DNA from: Acinetobacter tianfuensis
Lineage (GTDB): Bacteria > Pseudomonadota > Gammaproteobacteria > Pseudomonadales > Moraxellaceae
DNA length: 64,000 nucleotides
NCBI RefSeq assembly: GCF_003611465.1
Contig: NZ_RAXV01000022.1
Span: 1 to 64,000 of the forward strand
Reading direction: 5' to 3'
The translations under genes were made by a program, and so were the position numbers. Each line of letters begins with the position of its first letter. Within the stretch, counting starts at the first letter, position 1. The notes beneath the pieces were generated by a model. It ran no database searches, was not told where the DNA came from, and saw only the letters and a program-made list of their open reading frames with translations. Shown here one piece after another: positions 1 through 9,364 of this stretch.

Positions 1-156
1 TTGAAAATACAAAAGTAAAAACCGTTATAAGATTAATGATTTATACAAGCCTAATATCAAACCATATGCCTTAAGTTATAGTATAATTCAACGATATTTT
101 AACCAGCAGAAAAGTACCCAGCAGAATAATTAAAAAATGGTGCACAGGAATGTATT

Positions 157-2046
157 ATGTTTCGGGGAATTATTCACACTTATGCTTTTCAGCATATGCT
201 TACAAGCTTGCTCTGTCTGTGCATCATCACTATTGCAAGCCTTTTCAATAACGCCTATGCGCAAACCGCCTGTACGCTTTCTATACAGCATATAGAAGCG
301 GCCAAAAGTACCGCACAAGATTCACCCCCTCCTGTAAATGAATGGGTAACCATTTCTAAACTGCCTGATCAATGGTACAAACGCTGGCCAAATTATAATG
401 GCATCGCTTGGTATAAAATCGGCCTAAACTACCAATGTCCCGAACAAGCAGTGAAACAGCCGCTGGCGCTGGCAATTGAAGGCATCACGCAAAGCGGGCG
501 TGTATTTATCAACCATGATTTGCTCTGGCAAGATGTCATTCCTAGAGATGCAGCGTACTCTTCACGCAGTCAACATTCACCGCGGATATGGAGCATTCCA
601 GCGTCAAGTCTAAAGCAAGGCCAAAATATAGTCTGGATTCAAGTTTATGGCTCTCCCACTCAAAAATCAGGTATTGGCAAATTAGAAGCCGGCACATATG
701 AAAACGTGATGAGCCAATATAAATCATGGAATCTAGAAAAAAGAAGTTTGATTGAGCTCAACACCATGATTAATTTTGTGCTCTCCATTTTCTTTTTTCT
801 TGCTTGGATCGCTGTGCGCAATGAAAAAGCCTTTTTATGGCTCTTCATTACAGGAATGTCGTGGGTACTTTACAGCATCAGCATTATATATACAGACCCT
901 ATTCCATGGCTCAGCAATATACAGCTGGACCGCTTACAGCAGATTATTTTTTACTTTTATACCGTATTTGGCTGTATCGGCGCTTGGTATTTTGCACATC
1001 ACCCATTCCCGCGCATTCAAAAATCGCTGCTTGGCATCGCCACAATAGCAGCGCTGTGTATTGGGTTCTCCCCCGAAGTCTATTTAAATCAAATCAGTCA
1101 AATCTTTTTTAGCTTTTTTGTTCTGGTTTTTGCACTCAAGTGTCTGACATACCCTTATTTAGCATATAAAGTGAAGCTGCCAGAAACATACATGCTGGCA
1201 GTGATGTACTGTGTTTACTTACCTATTGCTATACATGATGCGCATTTCATGATCACAATGGAGGGCCATGCATGGTCACCATACACGGGCCCGCTCACGA
1301 CCTTAGCTCTAGGGGGAATATTAGCACTGCGGCTTGCCCGTCATACACGTGAAATTCAACGCTTCAATAAAACCCTGACCGAAAACATTCATCATGCGGA
1401 GCAAAAGCTAACCGCATCTTTAGGCCAGCAGCATCAGCTGGCGCTGGAAAATGCGCGCTTACAAGAACGGGTGAATTTATCGCATGATTTACATGACGGT
1501 TTAGGCGGCTCAATTGTCCGCTCACTGATATTAATAGAGCAAAATGATAAAATCGAAAAAATGCAAATTTTGTCTATTTTAAAACTGCTGCGCAATGATT
1601 TAAGACAGGTTATTGACTCAGGCTCCAGCTTGAATATTGAAATACCTGCTACCCCTATAGAATGGGGCGCTGCAATACGCAGGCGCTTTGTCCAGCTGTT
1701 TGAAGAAATAGATATACGCTCTGTATGGCATTTTGAGCCCGAATGGACAACAGCACCAACTGCGCTGCAATGCATGACACTCACCCGCGTTTCTGAAGAA
1801 GCCTTAACCAATATTCTTAAACATAGCCAAGCTACTGAAGTAAGCGTCACTTTATTTGAGCAGAACCAGCTCTTAATATTGCAAATTCAAGATAATGGCA
1901 TAGGCTTTGACCCCGCAGCTGTAAATACTGGATTACACGTCGGGTTATACAGCATGCAAACCCGCATAGAAAAAATTGGCGGTATTTTTGAGATTCGCTC
2001 ACAATCAGGACAAACCCAGCTGACGGTAAGGCTGCCGCTGCGTTAA
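157..2046 (+). CDS. 7TMR-DISM sensor histidine kinase (NarL-type, HisKA_3)
   Basis: Membrane sensor kinase of 629 residues. An N-terminal signal segment ends near the ANAYAQ-like stretch (about residue 36). A periplasmic beta-rich carbohydrate-binding-like domain follows (about 40-200), then seven hydrophobic helices (about 205-395) and a coiled linker. The dimerisation box HDLHDGLGGS follows, with the likely phospho-acceptor His at 443 or 446. The ATPase part has an N-box (EEALTNILKHS, about 547) and a G-box DNGIGF (about 579). This is the HisKA_3/HATPase_c order of NarL/DegS-type kinases. A Shine-Dalgarno AGGA lies 7 nt before the ATG. No response regulator lies next to it in the window, so the partner is unknown; it may lie left of position 1. 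Signal and target are not predictable. Confidence 0.88.
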   Translation: MFRGIIHTYAFQHMLTSLLCLCIITIASLFNNAYAQTACTLSIQHIEAAKSTAQDSPPPVNEWVTISKLPDQWYKRWPNYNGIAWYKIGLNYQCPEQAVKQPLALAIEGITQSGRVFINHDLLWQDVIPRDAAYSSRSQHSPRIWSIPASSLKQGQNIVWIQVYGSPTQKSGIGKLEAGTYENVMSQYKSWNLEKRSLIELNTMINFVLSIFFFLAWIAVRNEKAFLWLFITGMSWVLYSISIIYTDPIPWLSNIQLDRLQQIIFYFYTVFGCIGAWYFAHHPFPRIQKSLLGIATIAALCIGFSPEVYLNQISQIFFSFFVLVFALKCLTYPYLAYKVKLPETYMLAVMYCVYLPIAIHDAHFMITMEGHAWSPYTGPLTTLALGGILALRLARHTREIQRFNKTLTENIHHAEQKLTASLGQQHQLALENARLQERVNLSHDLHDGLGGSIVRSLILIEQNDKIEKMQILSILKLLRNDLRQVIDSGSSLNIEIPATPIEWGAAIRRRFVQLFEEIDIRSVWHFEPEWTTAPTALQCMTLTRVSEEALTNILKHSQATEVSVTLFEQNQLLILQIQDNGIGFDPAAVNTGLHVGLYSMQTRIEKIGGIFEIRSQSGQTQLTVRLPLR

Positions 2047-2332
2047 ATGATTTGTATTTTTAAATAAATCAAAAGACTGATTTTTATACAAATACAGTTT
2101 AAGCCTACATAGGGATCATCAGGCTTTAAATAAATACAGCCTAAAATCTAAACTCAAATAAACCATCTACAAAATGCCTTCATCCCAGCACAGCTCAAAG
2201 GCTCATACCAAGCTAAGAGCTGATGCCCTATTTTTTAAAGCGAATCGCCCGCGTTTTTCTCTAAAAAGTTTGACTTGTCACGCTCAGCACTTAAAATACT
2301 GCATTCAAAATTTTTTAGTTTTTGCCAAAGTT

Positions 2333-3049
2333 ATGTCGAATGATCAATTAGACCAGCAAGTCGTGGAGCTGGACAACTTAAGCGAACAGCGTGAAATCGT
2401 GACATTCATGCGCCGCTCAGCACCGCTGAACACTTCTCAACGTACTGCGCTTGAACAATATGGTCACCTGATTTTGGAATATCCTGTTGGCGACTTACGC
2501 CAGCACTTTGAGCACCCTGAACGTCCGCTGACTGTAGAAATCGGCTTTGGCATGGGCCGTTCATTGGTACTTATGGCAAAAGCCAACCCTGAACGCAACT
2601 TTGTCGGTATTGAGGTTCATGTACCGGGCATTGCTCAATGTGTGTTTGAAGCAGGCATGTCTGAACTAAAAAACCTGCGCGTTCTAGATGCAGACGCCAT
2701 TCAAGTACTGCGTGAAATGCCAGATAACAGCATTAATACCGTACAGCTTTACTTCCCAGATCCGTGGCAGAAAAAGCGGCACTTCAAACGCCGTTTTGTG
2801 TCACATGACCGTATGCCGCTGGTTGAACAAAAACTGGAACTTGGCGGTACTTTCCATGCGGCAACAGACTGGGAACCGTATGCAGAGTGGATGCTTGAAG
2901 TTCTAGAAGAACGTCCGCGCCTAGAAAACCTTGCAGGTAAAGGCAACAGCTACCCGCGCCCTGAATGGCGCCCTCAAACTAAATTTGAGCGCCGCGGTTT
3001 AGAAGCAGGTCATAAAATTAACGACTTCATCTTCAAGAAGATTTCTTAA
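2333..3049 (+). CDS. trmB: tRNA (guanine-N7-)-methyltransferase TrmB
   Basis: Methylates N7 of G46 in the tRNA variable loop using S-adenosylmethionine. The class I fold shows the SAM-binding motif EIGFGMGRS near residue 69. The family signature PDPWQKKRH lies near 142, and DWEPYAEWM comes later. The open frame extends upstream to 2174, but the ATG at 2333 (MSNDQLDQQV) gives 238 residues, the normal family length, and the upstream 53 codons look non-coding. No strong ribosome site precedes either start. A strong terminator follows the stop codon. Monocistronic, housekeeping. Confidence 0.93.
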   Translation: MSNDQLDQQVVELDNLSEQREIVTFMRRSAPLNTSQRTALEQYGHLILEYPVGDLRQHFEHPERPLTVEIGFGMGRSLVLMAKANPERNFVGIEVHVPGIAQCVFEAGMSELKNLRVLDADAIQVLREMPDNSINTVQLYFPDPWQKKRHFKRRFVSHDRMPLVEQKLELGGTFHAATDWEPYAEWMLEVLEERPRLENLAGKGNSYPRPEWRPQTKFERRGLEAGHKINDFIFKKIS

Positions 3050-3079
3050 TTCTGAAATTACTCTGAATAGATAGAAAAA

Positions 3080-3106
3080 AGCGCTGATTCATTCAGCGCT
3101 TTTTTT
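3080..3106 (+). terminator. Rho-independent terminator after trmB
   Basis: The arms AGCGCTGA and TCAGCGCT enclose a 5-nt loop and are followed by a T run. It ends trmB. The A run before it also lets it work for the leftward small gene that ends at 3105. Confidence 0.85.
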
Positions 3107-3230
3107 ATGCTAAAAATTTATCCTTTAACCATAAAATAATAACAAGTACAAAACCGCTTAAGCCGCTTAAAAAGAAAAATAAGCTTTCATCTTTATACCA
3201 GTGATAATCCTTTGGTTTTCGTTTCCTCAT
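3105..3230 (-). CDS. Small single-pass membrane protein (41 aa), hypothetical
   Basis: A 41-residue frame begins MRKRKPKDYHWYKDES with a strongly basic head. One hydrophobic helix follows (about residues 18-35, phenylalanine- and leucine-rich), and the tail is KDKFLA. It starts 17 nt after the aldehyde dehydrogenase stop on the same strand and ends exactly at the shared terminator, so it fits as the last gene of that operon. The positive-inside rule predicts the N-terminus in the cytoplasm. The ribosome site is weak. Function unknown; being coding at all is inferred from amphipathic design and position. Confidence 0.45.
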   Translation of the reverse strand: MRKRKPKDYHWYKDESLFFFLSGLSGFVLVIILWLKDKFLA

Positions 3231-3247
3231 ACCATTCACTTCAGTTT

Positions 3248-4705
3248 TTAACGGATAAACAAGCGGTATAATAACTGCTGAATACTTGTGCCATAGGGCG
3301 GATAAATCAATTTCATTAAGCTGAATTTCGGACGCACAAAAACGGATTTAGCATGGCTGAAAGTCTTAAAGCCTTCATGACCATGATAATGCCCCATCCC
3401 TGATGATCCAATACCGCCAAAAGGCATGTCTTCCATCCCTGCAGTCATTAGGGTTTCATTCAAGCAAACACCGCCGCTATGCGTTGCATGCAGCACTTTT
3501 TGCTGCTCGTCTTTGTTATAGCCAAAATAGTACAGCGCAAGCGGTCTTTCCCGCGCATTAATATAAGCAATTGCTTCATCAATATGCTCATAAGTCACAA
3601 TTGGCAAAATAGGGCCAAAAATTTCATGCTGCATGAGCTGCATGCTGTCTTTTACATTGGTTACCACCGCATGCGGCATACGGCGCCCATCACCTTCCTC
3701 AATTTGAATGAGCGCCGCGCCTTGCTGCTGCGCATCTATTAAATAGCGCTGCAAACGTTCAAACTGGGCCTCATTTACAATAGCTGTATAATCGGGATTG
3801 CTTTGAATTGAATCGGGGTAAAACTGCTGAATCACATCAAAATAGGCTTTAATAAATGCATCCTGCTGGCTTTTATGCACCAATGCATAATCAGGCGCTA
3901 CACAAGTTTGCCCAGCGTTCATGGTCTTGCCAAAAGCAATACGGCGCGCACTTTCCTGCAAATCAGCATCTACTGCAACAATCGATGGCGATTTACCTCC
4001 CAGCTCCAGTGTTACAGGCGTCAAGTGATCGGCCGCGGCATGCAGCACATGCTTGGCAATCGAAGTTGCGCCTGTAAAAAGCAAATGATCAAAAGGCAGC
4101 CGAGTAAACTCCTGCGCAATTTGTACACCGCCTGTAATGACACTGACATCACTTTGTGCATAATTTTCGGCAATTAAACGCTGAAATAATGCCGAAAATA
4201 CAGGAGTGAACTCGCTCATTTTCAGCATGACATGATTACCCGCCGCCAGCGCCTGCGCCAAAGGCCCTACTGCTAAAAACAGCGGATAATTCCACGGTGC
4301 AATAACACCGACCACCCCAACGGGCTGATACATTACATAAGCAGAAGCTGGCTGGAATAAAATACCTACCTCCCGCTTACTTGGCTTCATCCATTTTTTC
4401 AAATGTTTTAAGCTATGCTTAATGCCATTTAAACTGGTCATCACTTCAAATAGCCGTGTTTCATCACTGCTTCTATTCGAAAAGTCCTGACTGATTGCCG
4501 CTGCAATTTCATCCTGATGATCTAAAATCATCCGGCTTAACTTTTGTAAACTGGCTTTGCGCTGTTCATAGCTTGGATATGGCTGAGCCGCAAAAGATTG
4601 TTTTTGCAGCTCAAAAATTTGCTGCATGCTCAAGACATCAGCAGCTGAGTATTCTGTATTGTGCAGCGCACTGACATGTGGAGGCAAAGACTGTTCTACA
4701 CTCAT
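3248..4705 (-). CDS. Coniferyl-aldehyde-type NAD(P)-dependent aldehyde dehydrogenase
   Basis: 485-residue aldehyde dehydrogenase of the coniferyl aldehyde dehydrogenase branch, which oxidises an aldehyde to its carboxylic acid. Glu234 in TLELGGKSP and Cys268 in GQTCVAPDY are the expected general base and nucleophile. The substrate-channel segment APWNYPLFLAVGPLAQALAAGN is typical of this branch. A GMC alcohol oxidoreductase lies just upstream on the same strand (gap 82 nt), so the pair would take an alcohol through its aldehyde to the acid. The exact substrate cannot be read from sequence: bacterial relatives act on aromatic, terpenoid and medium-chain aldehydes. Confidence 0.87.
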   Translation of the reverse strand: MSVEQSLPPHVSALHNTEYSAADVLSMQQIFELQKQSFAAQPYPSYEQRKASLQKLSRMILDHQDEIAAAISQDFSNRSSDETRLFEVMTSLNGIKHSLKHLKKWMKPSKREVGILFQPASAYVMYQPVGVVGVIAPWNYPLFLAVGPLAQALAAGNHVMLKMSEFTPVFSALFQRLIAENYAQSDVSVITGGVQIAQEFTRLPFDHLLFTGATSIAKHVLHAAADHLTPVTLELGGKSPSIVAVDADLQESARRIAFGKTMNAGQTCVAPDYALVHKSQQDAFIKAYFDVIQQFYPDSIQSNPDYTAIVNEAQFERLQRYLIDAQQQGAALIQIEEGDGRRMPHAVVTNVKDSMQLMQHEIFGPILPIVTYEHIDEAIAYINARERPLALYYFGYNKDEQQKVLHATHSGGVCLNETLMTAGMEDMPFGGIGSSGMGHYHGHEGFKTFSHAKSVFVRPKFSLMKLIYPPYGTSIQQLLYRLFIR

Positions 4706-4787
4706 AAAGTATTCCTTTTTTTATTATTTTCACCCTAAACGAAAGCGGGCCGTTTGTCTGCTTCGGACCCGCTTAATGCTTTCATCT

Positions 4788-6401
4788 CTATGCTACCTGC
4801 TGCACATCTAGGCTATTTCGAATCATATCTGCCGCTTTTTCTGCAATCATAATAACGGGCGCATTGGTATTGCCATTTACAACCGCTGGCATAATAGACG
4901 CATCGATCACTCTTAAATTGTGAATCCCATAGACCCGCAGCTGCGGATCAACAACGGCCATATCATCTATGCCCATTTTACAGCTGCCCACTGGGTGATA
5001 AACCGTATCCACACGCGCTCTAAGCAGATTTCGAATATCGTCATCGCTCTGTACCTCAGCGGTAAATAAATCTTGCTTATAAAGCGCTGCCAATGACGGC
5101 GACGCCATTAGCTGGCGGGTCAGTTTAAAACCTTGAACCAAATCCTCTAAATCTTGCGGATCTCCTAAGAAGTTCGGATCAATTTTAAGCGGATCAGACA
5201 CTTTGCTGCCGCTTAGCTGAATACTGCCGCGGCTGCGCGGGTTCAGCAGGCACACATGGCAAGACAGTCCATGGCTGGCATGAAATTTACGCGCATGATC
5301 ATCGACCAAAGCCAAAACAAAATGCAGCTGTAAATTAGGCATATCTAAATCTGGCTTAGTTTTAATAAAACCGCCGCACTCTGCAAAATTAGATGTAATC
5401 ATACCGCGGCGCTCTTTACGGTAGCGCTTAATTTGCTTAACCATATCTAAAGAACCTGACAACGATATGCCAAAAGTGCCTTCTGTTTCTTTTACGGTAT
5501 AGCCAAAAATAAAATCTGGATGATCATGAAAGTTTTTACCAACACCTGGCAAGTGATGCTTTATTTCAATACCGTACTGTTTTAATTCATCTTCATGACC
5601 GATACCTGACAGCATCAATATTTGCGGTGACTGCATTGCTCCTGCACTGAGTAAAACCTCTTTTCGGGCATACAGCGCCTTGTGTTGTCCCGCATGCTGA
5701 ACTTCCACACCCACCGCAGTTTTCTGCTCAATGATAATTTTCTGTGTCATTGCATTGGTCAATACTGTTAAGTTCGGACGCTGCAAATGCGGAAATAAAT
5801 ATGCCCGCGCTGCACTGCAGCGTTCGCCATTGATATGAGTAACCTGAAAAATCCCCAAACCTTCCTGCTCAGCGCCATTAAAGTCATCCAATACTTTATA
5901 GCCCTGCTCTTGAGCTGCCGCGATATAACGCTCATGAATTGGGCTGTCGCTGCGCATATCAGCTACAGACAGCGGCCCATGCTGCCCATGATACTCATTG
6001 TGAATCCGTTCGTTATTTTCAGATTTTATAAAATACGGCAGCACTTCATCATAAGACCAGCCCGTATTGCCCATTGCCGCCCAAGCATCATAATCTGCAC
6101 GATGTCCGCGAATATAAATCATGGCGTTAATAGCTGATGAGCCGCCTAAACACTTGCCGCGAGGCTGGTACCCCTTACGGCCATTTAAACCTGCTTGCGG
6201 CACAGTCTCAAAAGCCCAATTATTTATTTTTGTCGGCAAGCTAAGCACACAGGCCGCTGGAATATTTACAGTCCAGCTGTCACCCTGACCGCCAGCTTCA
6301 ATTAAACAGACGGAGATATTTGGGTCTTCCGTTAAGCGGCTCGCTAGAACGCAGCCGGCACTGCCTCCGCCGACCACAATATAATCGTATTCTTGCTGCA
6401 T
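4788..6401 (-). CDS. GMC-family FAD-dependent alcohol dehydrogenase (AlkJ/BetA-like)
   Basis: 537-residue glucose-methanol-choline oxidoreductase. The ADP-binding loop is YIVVGGGSAGCVLASRL at the N-terminus. The GMC signature region GGSSAINAMIYIRGH is near residue 87. The C-terminal catalytic block is HPVGSCKMG followed by NGNTNAPVIMIAEKAAD. It resembles membrane-associated alcohol dehydrogenases such as AlkJ more than true choline dehydrogenase, and no bet genes adjoin it. Two in-frame ATGs lie at 6404 and 6401; the second has better spacing to AAGGAA. It is placed upstream of the aldehyde dehydrogenase and is probably co-transcribed. Substrate unknown. Confidence 0.85.
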   Translation of the reverse strand: MQQEYDYIVVGGGSAGCVLASRLTEDPNISVCLIEAGGQGDSWTVNIPAACVLSLPTKINNWAFETVPQAGLNGRKGYQPRGKCLGGSSAINAMIYIRGHRADYDAWAAMGNTGWSYDEVLPYFIKSENNERIHNEYHGQHGPLSVADMRSDSPIHERYIAAAQEQGYKVLDDFNGAEQEGLGIFQVTHINGERCSAARAYLFPHLQRPNLTVLTNAMTQKIIIEQKTAVGVEVQHAGQHKALYARKEVLLSAGAMQSPQILMLSGIGHEDELKQYGIEIKHHLPGVGKNFHDHPDFIFGYTVKETEGTFGISLSGSLDMVKQIKRYRKERRGMITSNFAECGGFIKTKPDLDMPNLQLHFVLALVDDHARKFHASHGLSCHVCLLNPRSRGSIQLSGSKVSDPLKIDPNFLGDPQDLEDLVQGFKLTRQLMASPSLAALYKQDLFTAEVQSDDDIRNLLRARVDTVYHPVGSCKMGIDDMAVVDPQLRVYGIHNLRVIDASIMPAVVNGNTNAPVIMIAEKAADMIRNSLDVQQVA

Positions 6402-6568
6402 CATGCATTCCTTTTTTTATTGCTTAAATTATTTTTATCGCTTTATGTCTACAATAATGAATAACACAAAAAATTCTAGCGCTGCTGTTTCATTTTATAA
6501 AAATTACACGATTTTGACGGCTCATATTTTTATGGTTCAATATTTTTACTATCCAGCCGTCAAAGATT

Positions 6569-7264
6569 TCATCCCTTCTCGTCTGCCTCTGGCCGCTTCG
6601 CACAAAAGCCCTGATAGCATAAAACTTGCATAAATGCTGAAACCTCATCAAAGCCTGCCTGTTTCAGCATTTGCACTGTTGTATGAGCATCTAAGGCATA
6701 AAAATCATCTTCAAGCCGCTCCAGCATTTTTTGACTTTGCTGTTCAGATAGACCCTGCTGCTGCACCCGTTTTTGCAAAGCCATTGTTTCCAGCATGGAT
6801 TGCCGCTGCATCAAATCATAAGTCACAAATAGTCCGTCTTGTTTCAAGCACGTTAAAGCGCTTTTAAAAAACAGCTGCTTTTCTGCAAATGGCACAAAAT
6901 GCGTGACCAAAATAGACAGTACAGCATCAAACAAGCCTGCCAGCTGCGGCAGCTGAGTATGTGATCCAAGTATGAATTGCACACGCGCACTGCCATTCCA
7001 AGGCTTTACATGCGCCTCTGCTGCAGTCAGCATGGTTTGAGACAGCTCAGTGACCGTAAACTGCGCTTGAGGAAATGCCTGCATCAGGCATCCCAGCTCA
7101 TAACCCGTTCCTGCCCCAATAATCAGCACCCGAGCCTGTACAGGCAAATGCGCCTGCATAAGCGCCAATAACTGCGCATGCACCTGCTCATAAGCAGGTA
7201 TCAGCTTGCGGATATGCTCATCATAGCCTGCAACTACGTATTCACTGTCAAAGTCTTTTGCCAT
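6569..7264 (-). CDS. Class I SAM-dependent methyltransferase
   Basis: 231 residues. The SAM motif I VLIIGAGTGYELG is near residue 46, an acidic residue ends strand 2 (FTVTELS), and motif post-I/IV reads LFDAVLSILVTHFVP. The substrate cannot be told: this is the generic Methyltransf_25-like fold. The C-terminal HTTVQMLKQAGFDEV segment is common in small-molecule methyltransferases. It sits 38 nt downstream of the DUF2520 gene on the same strand, so the two may share a transcript. Confidence 0.8.
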   Translation of the reverse strand: MAKDFDSEYVVAGYDEHIRKLIPAYEQVHAQLLALMQAHLPVQARVLIIGAGTGYELGCLMQAFPQAQFTVTELSQTMLTAAEAHVKPWNGSARVQFILGSHTQLPQLAGLFDAVLSILVTHFVPFAEKQLFFKSALTCLKQDGLFVTYDLMQRQSMLETMALQKRVQQQGLSEQQSQKMLERLEDDFYALDAHTTVQMLKQAGFDEVSAFMQVLCYQGFCAKRPEADEKG

Positions 7265-7302
7265 GTTTTATCCCTATTGTACGGCTTCGCGGCAGCGCAG
7301 TA

Positions 7303-8082
7303 TTATGCGCCGTCATGACGTTTTATAATCTGACTGCTCATCAGCCCATAGACTTGCGCCAAATCTTCACGCTGTCCTTGCTCCAGCATCTGCTGATGCA
7401 TCTGCAAGATATTTTCATCTTTACGCATTGCTGGCCCAGTCTGCATAACTTTAGGATCGGCCGCAGTGGCCTTTTTTGCTGTTTCTAAAATCAATGGGTA
7501 AAGCAAACTAAAGTCAACAGCTTTTGCATCAACCACTTGCTTCGCCATGTCATAACAGTAATTACTGAAATTGCATGCAAATACCGCGGCCAAATGCAAA
7601 CTGAGACGCTGTACAGAATCATATACATATACGCGCTGACTTAATTCAGCCGCCAAAGCATGTAAGTTCTGTTCATCATTTTGAAGAACGGCTTCTACAA
7701 AAATAGGCGTATTTGACCAGTCAATCTCACGCTCCAAGCTAAAAGTCTGAAGCGGATACAGCACACCTGCCCGCGCATGTACGGCTGTAAGCTTGGCAAT
7801 ATCAGTACTGCCTGAAGTATGTACTGCCAGTACTTGCGGCAAATACTCATGCACATCGGCAATGACGGATGAAATTGCGCTGTCACTTACCGCAATAATC
7901 AGCAAATCAATATTAACGTCTAACTGATGAAGAGCAGAAACAGCTTCAGCACCCGCTCTTTGCGCTAAATCCTGCGCATGCATTTGTGTACGGCTATAAA
8001 TTTGTACGATCTGATGCTTGTTTTGCAGCGCATGCACCAAATGATGTGCAACCCGGCCTGCACCGATAAAACTGATTCGCAT
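7303..8082 (-). CDS. Rossmann-like/DUF2520 putative dehydrogenase
   Basis: 259 residues with an N-terminal NAD(P)-binding loop ISFIGAGRVAHHL at residues 3-15. The central part carries VHTSGSTDIAKL and GVLYPLQTFS. The C-terminal all-helical half is the DUF2520 dimerisation domain (SLHLAAVFACNFSNY). The architecture matches 6-phosphogluconate-dehydrogenase-like or ketopantoate-reductase-like proteins, but no substrate has been settled for the family. The gene starts downstream of a terminator, so it likely has its own promoter. Confidence 0.8.
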   Translation of the reverse strand: MRISFIGAGRVAHHLVHALQNKHQIVQIYSRTQMHAQDLAQRAGAEAVSALHQLDVNIDLLIIAVSDSAISSVIADVHEYLPQVLAVHTSGSTDIAKLTAVHARAGVLYPLQTFSLEREIDWSNTPIFVEAVLQNDEQNLHALAAELSQRVYVYDSVQRLSLHLAAVFACNFSNYCYDMAKQVVDAKAVDFSLLYPLILETAKKATAADPKVMQTGPAMRKDENILQMHQQMLEQGQREDLAQVYGLMSSQIIKRHDGA

Positions 8083-8125
8083 AATATAAAGCTGCTCCGC
8101 TGTCTTGTGCTGCTAGCATGCCAAT

Positions 8126-8157
8126 AAAAAAGGGATGCATCAATCCATCCCTTTTTT
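8126..8157 (-). terminator. Terminator after the lipoprotein gene
   Basis: The arms AAAAAAGGGATG and CATCCCTTTTTT enclose an 8-nt loop. It lies downstream of the leftward lipoprotein gene, and its T run is usable on the minus strand. Confidence 0.8.
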
Positions 8158-8208
8158 AAATTGCATATTTATTGATTTTTTAAAGACAAGTCAAAACATC
8201 ACCGTGCT

Positions 8209-9252
8209 TTAATGAAATAAATTATTTAAGTAAACCGTACGTTCCTTTGTTTTTTGGACAAAGCACTTACTGTATTGAAGGGCTTGGTTCTGTTTTTGCA
8301 TTGCCTCATCCCAATAATTGCGCTGCTTTTGGTAAGTTTCCATTTCGCTTTCACTTAAAGAATATACATTCTTTTGGGCCAGTACTTTACAATCCACATC
8401 ACGCTTTTCAAACCAATCGGCCTGATCTTGCTGCTGGCTGGCTTTCTGTTCTTCTGTCAGCTTATCCCATGTGATATTTAAACGCTCAACAGCTGCGTTT
8501 TGCTCACCATCCAGCTCCTTTTGACGAATATCCATTGCTTTTTGGGCTAAAGCAATCTGTGCGGCTTCTTCCTTACTCGACTCTTCCTGATACTTTTGCC
8601 CAGCTTCTCTATTGGTCTGCGCAACCTTTTCATAGGCCGCAAAATTTACAGCCAATTCAGTCACTTTGGCTGCAAAAGCAGTAATACTGCTGCTTTCAAC
8701 AGTCAGGCTAATCTCATCATTATCAGAGCGTTCAAGACCGTATTTAAAATCTGCGCCCTTAATCTTATCATCACTTAAAGTCAGTGAACTCCATTCATTT
8801 TGAATTGAATCCTGCAGAGTATAGGTACTGGATGCCTGTGCATCTTCGCCATCGCACTCTTCACATGGCTCTGCCATATAAGCATTTTCAGCACGCTTTT
8901 GCAGTCCCTTCGGCAATTTAGCCATCACTAAGCTGCTGCATTCCAAGGTCTTTGCCTGTTCAGGATTTTCAGTTTTAGTCGAAATATGACTAATTTCAAA
9001 TTTGATATTTTTACGGATTGTTTCCAATAAAGCCTGATCTGCTTCATAGCCTGATTGACGAATGCGCTGCTCGACATCTTTCAGATAAACATCTTTTAAA
9101 TGCCCCTGTATTTGCTCTACATTCGCAGGCGCTGAACAGCTCCAATCCTGCAATTTTTTTGTTTCTGCAGTTTCAGCTTTTTTCTTTGAAAAATCACATC
9201 CTGACAGCGCCACCGCACTGCAAACTAAACTCGTGATTAATGCAATTTTCAT
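8209..9252 (-). CDS. Predicted lipoprotein with coiled-coil C-terminal half
   Basis: 347 residues. The signal peptide ends in the lipobox LSGC (Cys at about residue 19), so the mature protein should be lipid-anchored; the Asp at +2 would favour inner-membrane retention under the Lol rule. The tail is rich in Glu, Lys and Gln (residues about 215-330) with coiled-coil character, and there is a CEECDGE acidic cysteine pair in the middle. I do not recognise the family. It sits downstream of the OmpA-like gene on the same strand, with a palindrome in the 112-nt gap, so a shared envelope role is possible but unproven. Confidence 0.7.
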   Translation of the reverse strand: MKIALITSLVCSAVALSGCDFSKKKAETAETKKLQDWSCSAPANVEQIQGHLKDVYLKDVEQRIRQSGYEADQALLETIRKNIKFEISHISTKTENPEQAKTLECSSLVMAKLPKGLQKRAENAYMAEPCEECDGEDAQASSTYTLQDSIQNEWSSLTLSDDKIKGADFKYGLERSDNDEISLTVESSSITAFAAKVTELAVNFAAYEKVAQTNREAGQKYQEESSKEEAAQIALAQKAMDIRQKELDGEQNAAVERLNITWDKLTEEQKASQQQDQADWFEKRDVDCKVLAQKNVYSLSESEMETYQKQRNYWDEAMQKQNQALQYSKCFVQKTKERTVYLNNLFH

Positions 9253-9315
9253 TTTCTTACCATAGTTTGTTATTATCCGCGGAAAATTTAATCAAAGCCC
9301 AGTCAAATTACAAGC

Positions 9316-9341
9316 ATAATCCCCGCTTAAGCAGGGATTAT
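9316..9341. repeat. 26-nt near-perfect palindrome between envelope genes
   Basis: ATAATCCC and GGGATTAT flank GCTTAAGC with one T/G wobble. It lies between the OmpA-like gene and the lipoprotein gene. A hairpin or attenuator is possible; it has no T run. Confidence 0.5.
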
Positions 9342-9364
9342 TTACAGCAAAAAACGGTACGCTT

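Noticed and set aside
2174..2332. 53-codon N-terminal extension of trmB
   Set aside because: Not part of any known TrmB and no ribosome site; the MSNDQ start gives the normal length.
4788..6401. Choline dehydrogenase BetA
   Set aside because: No betB or betI beside it; the next gene is a coniferyl-aldehyde-type dehydrogenase, which fits a general alcohol oxidase pair better.
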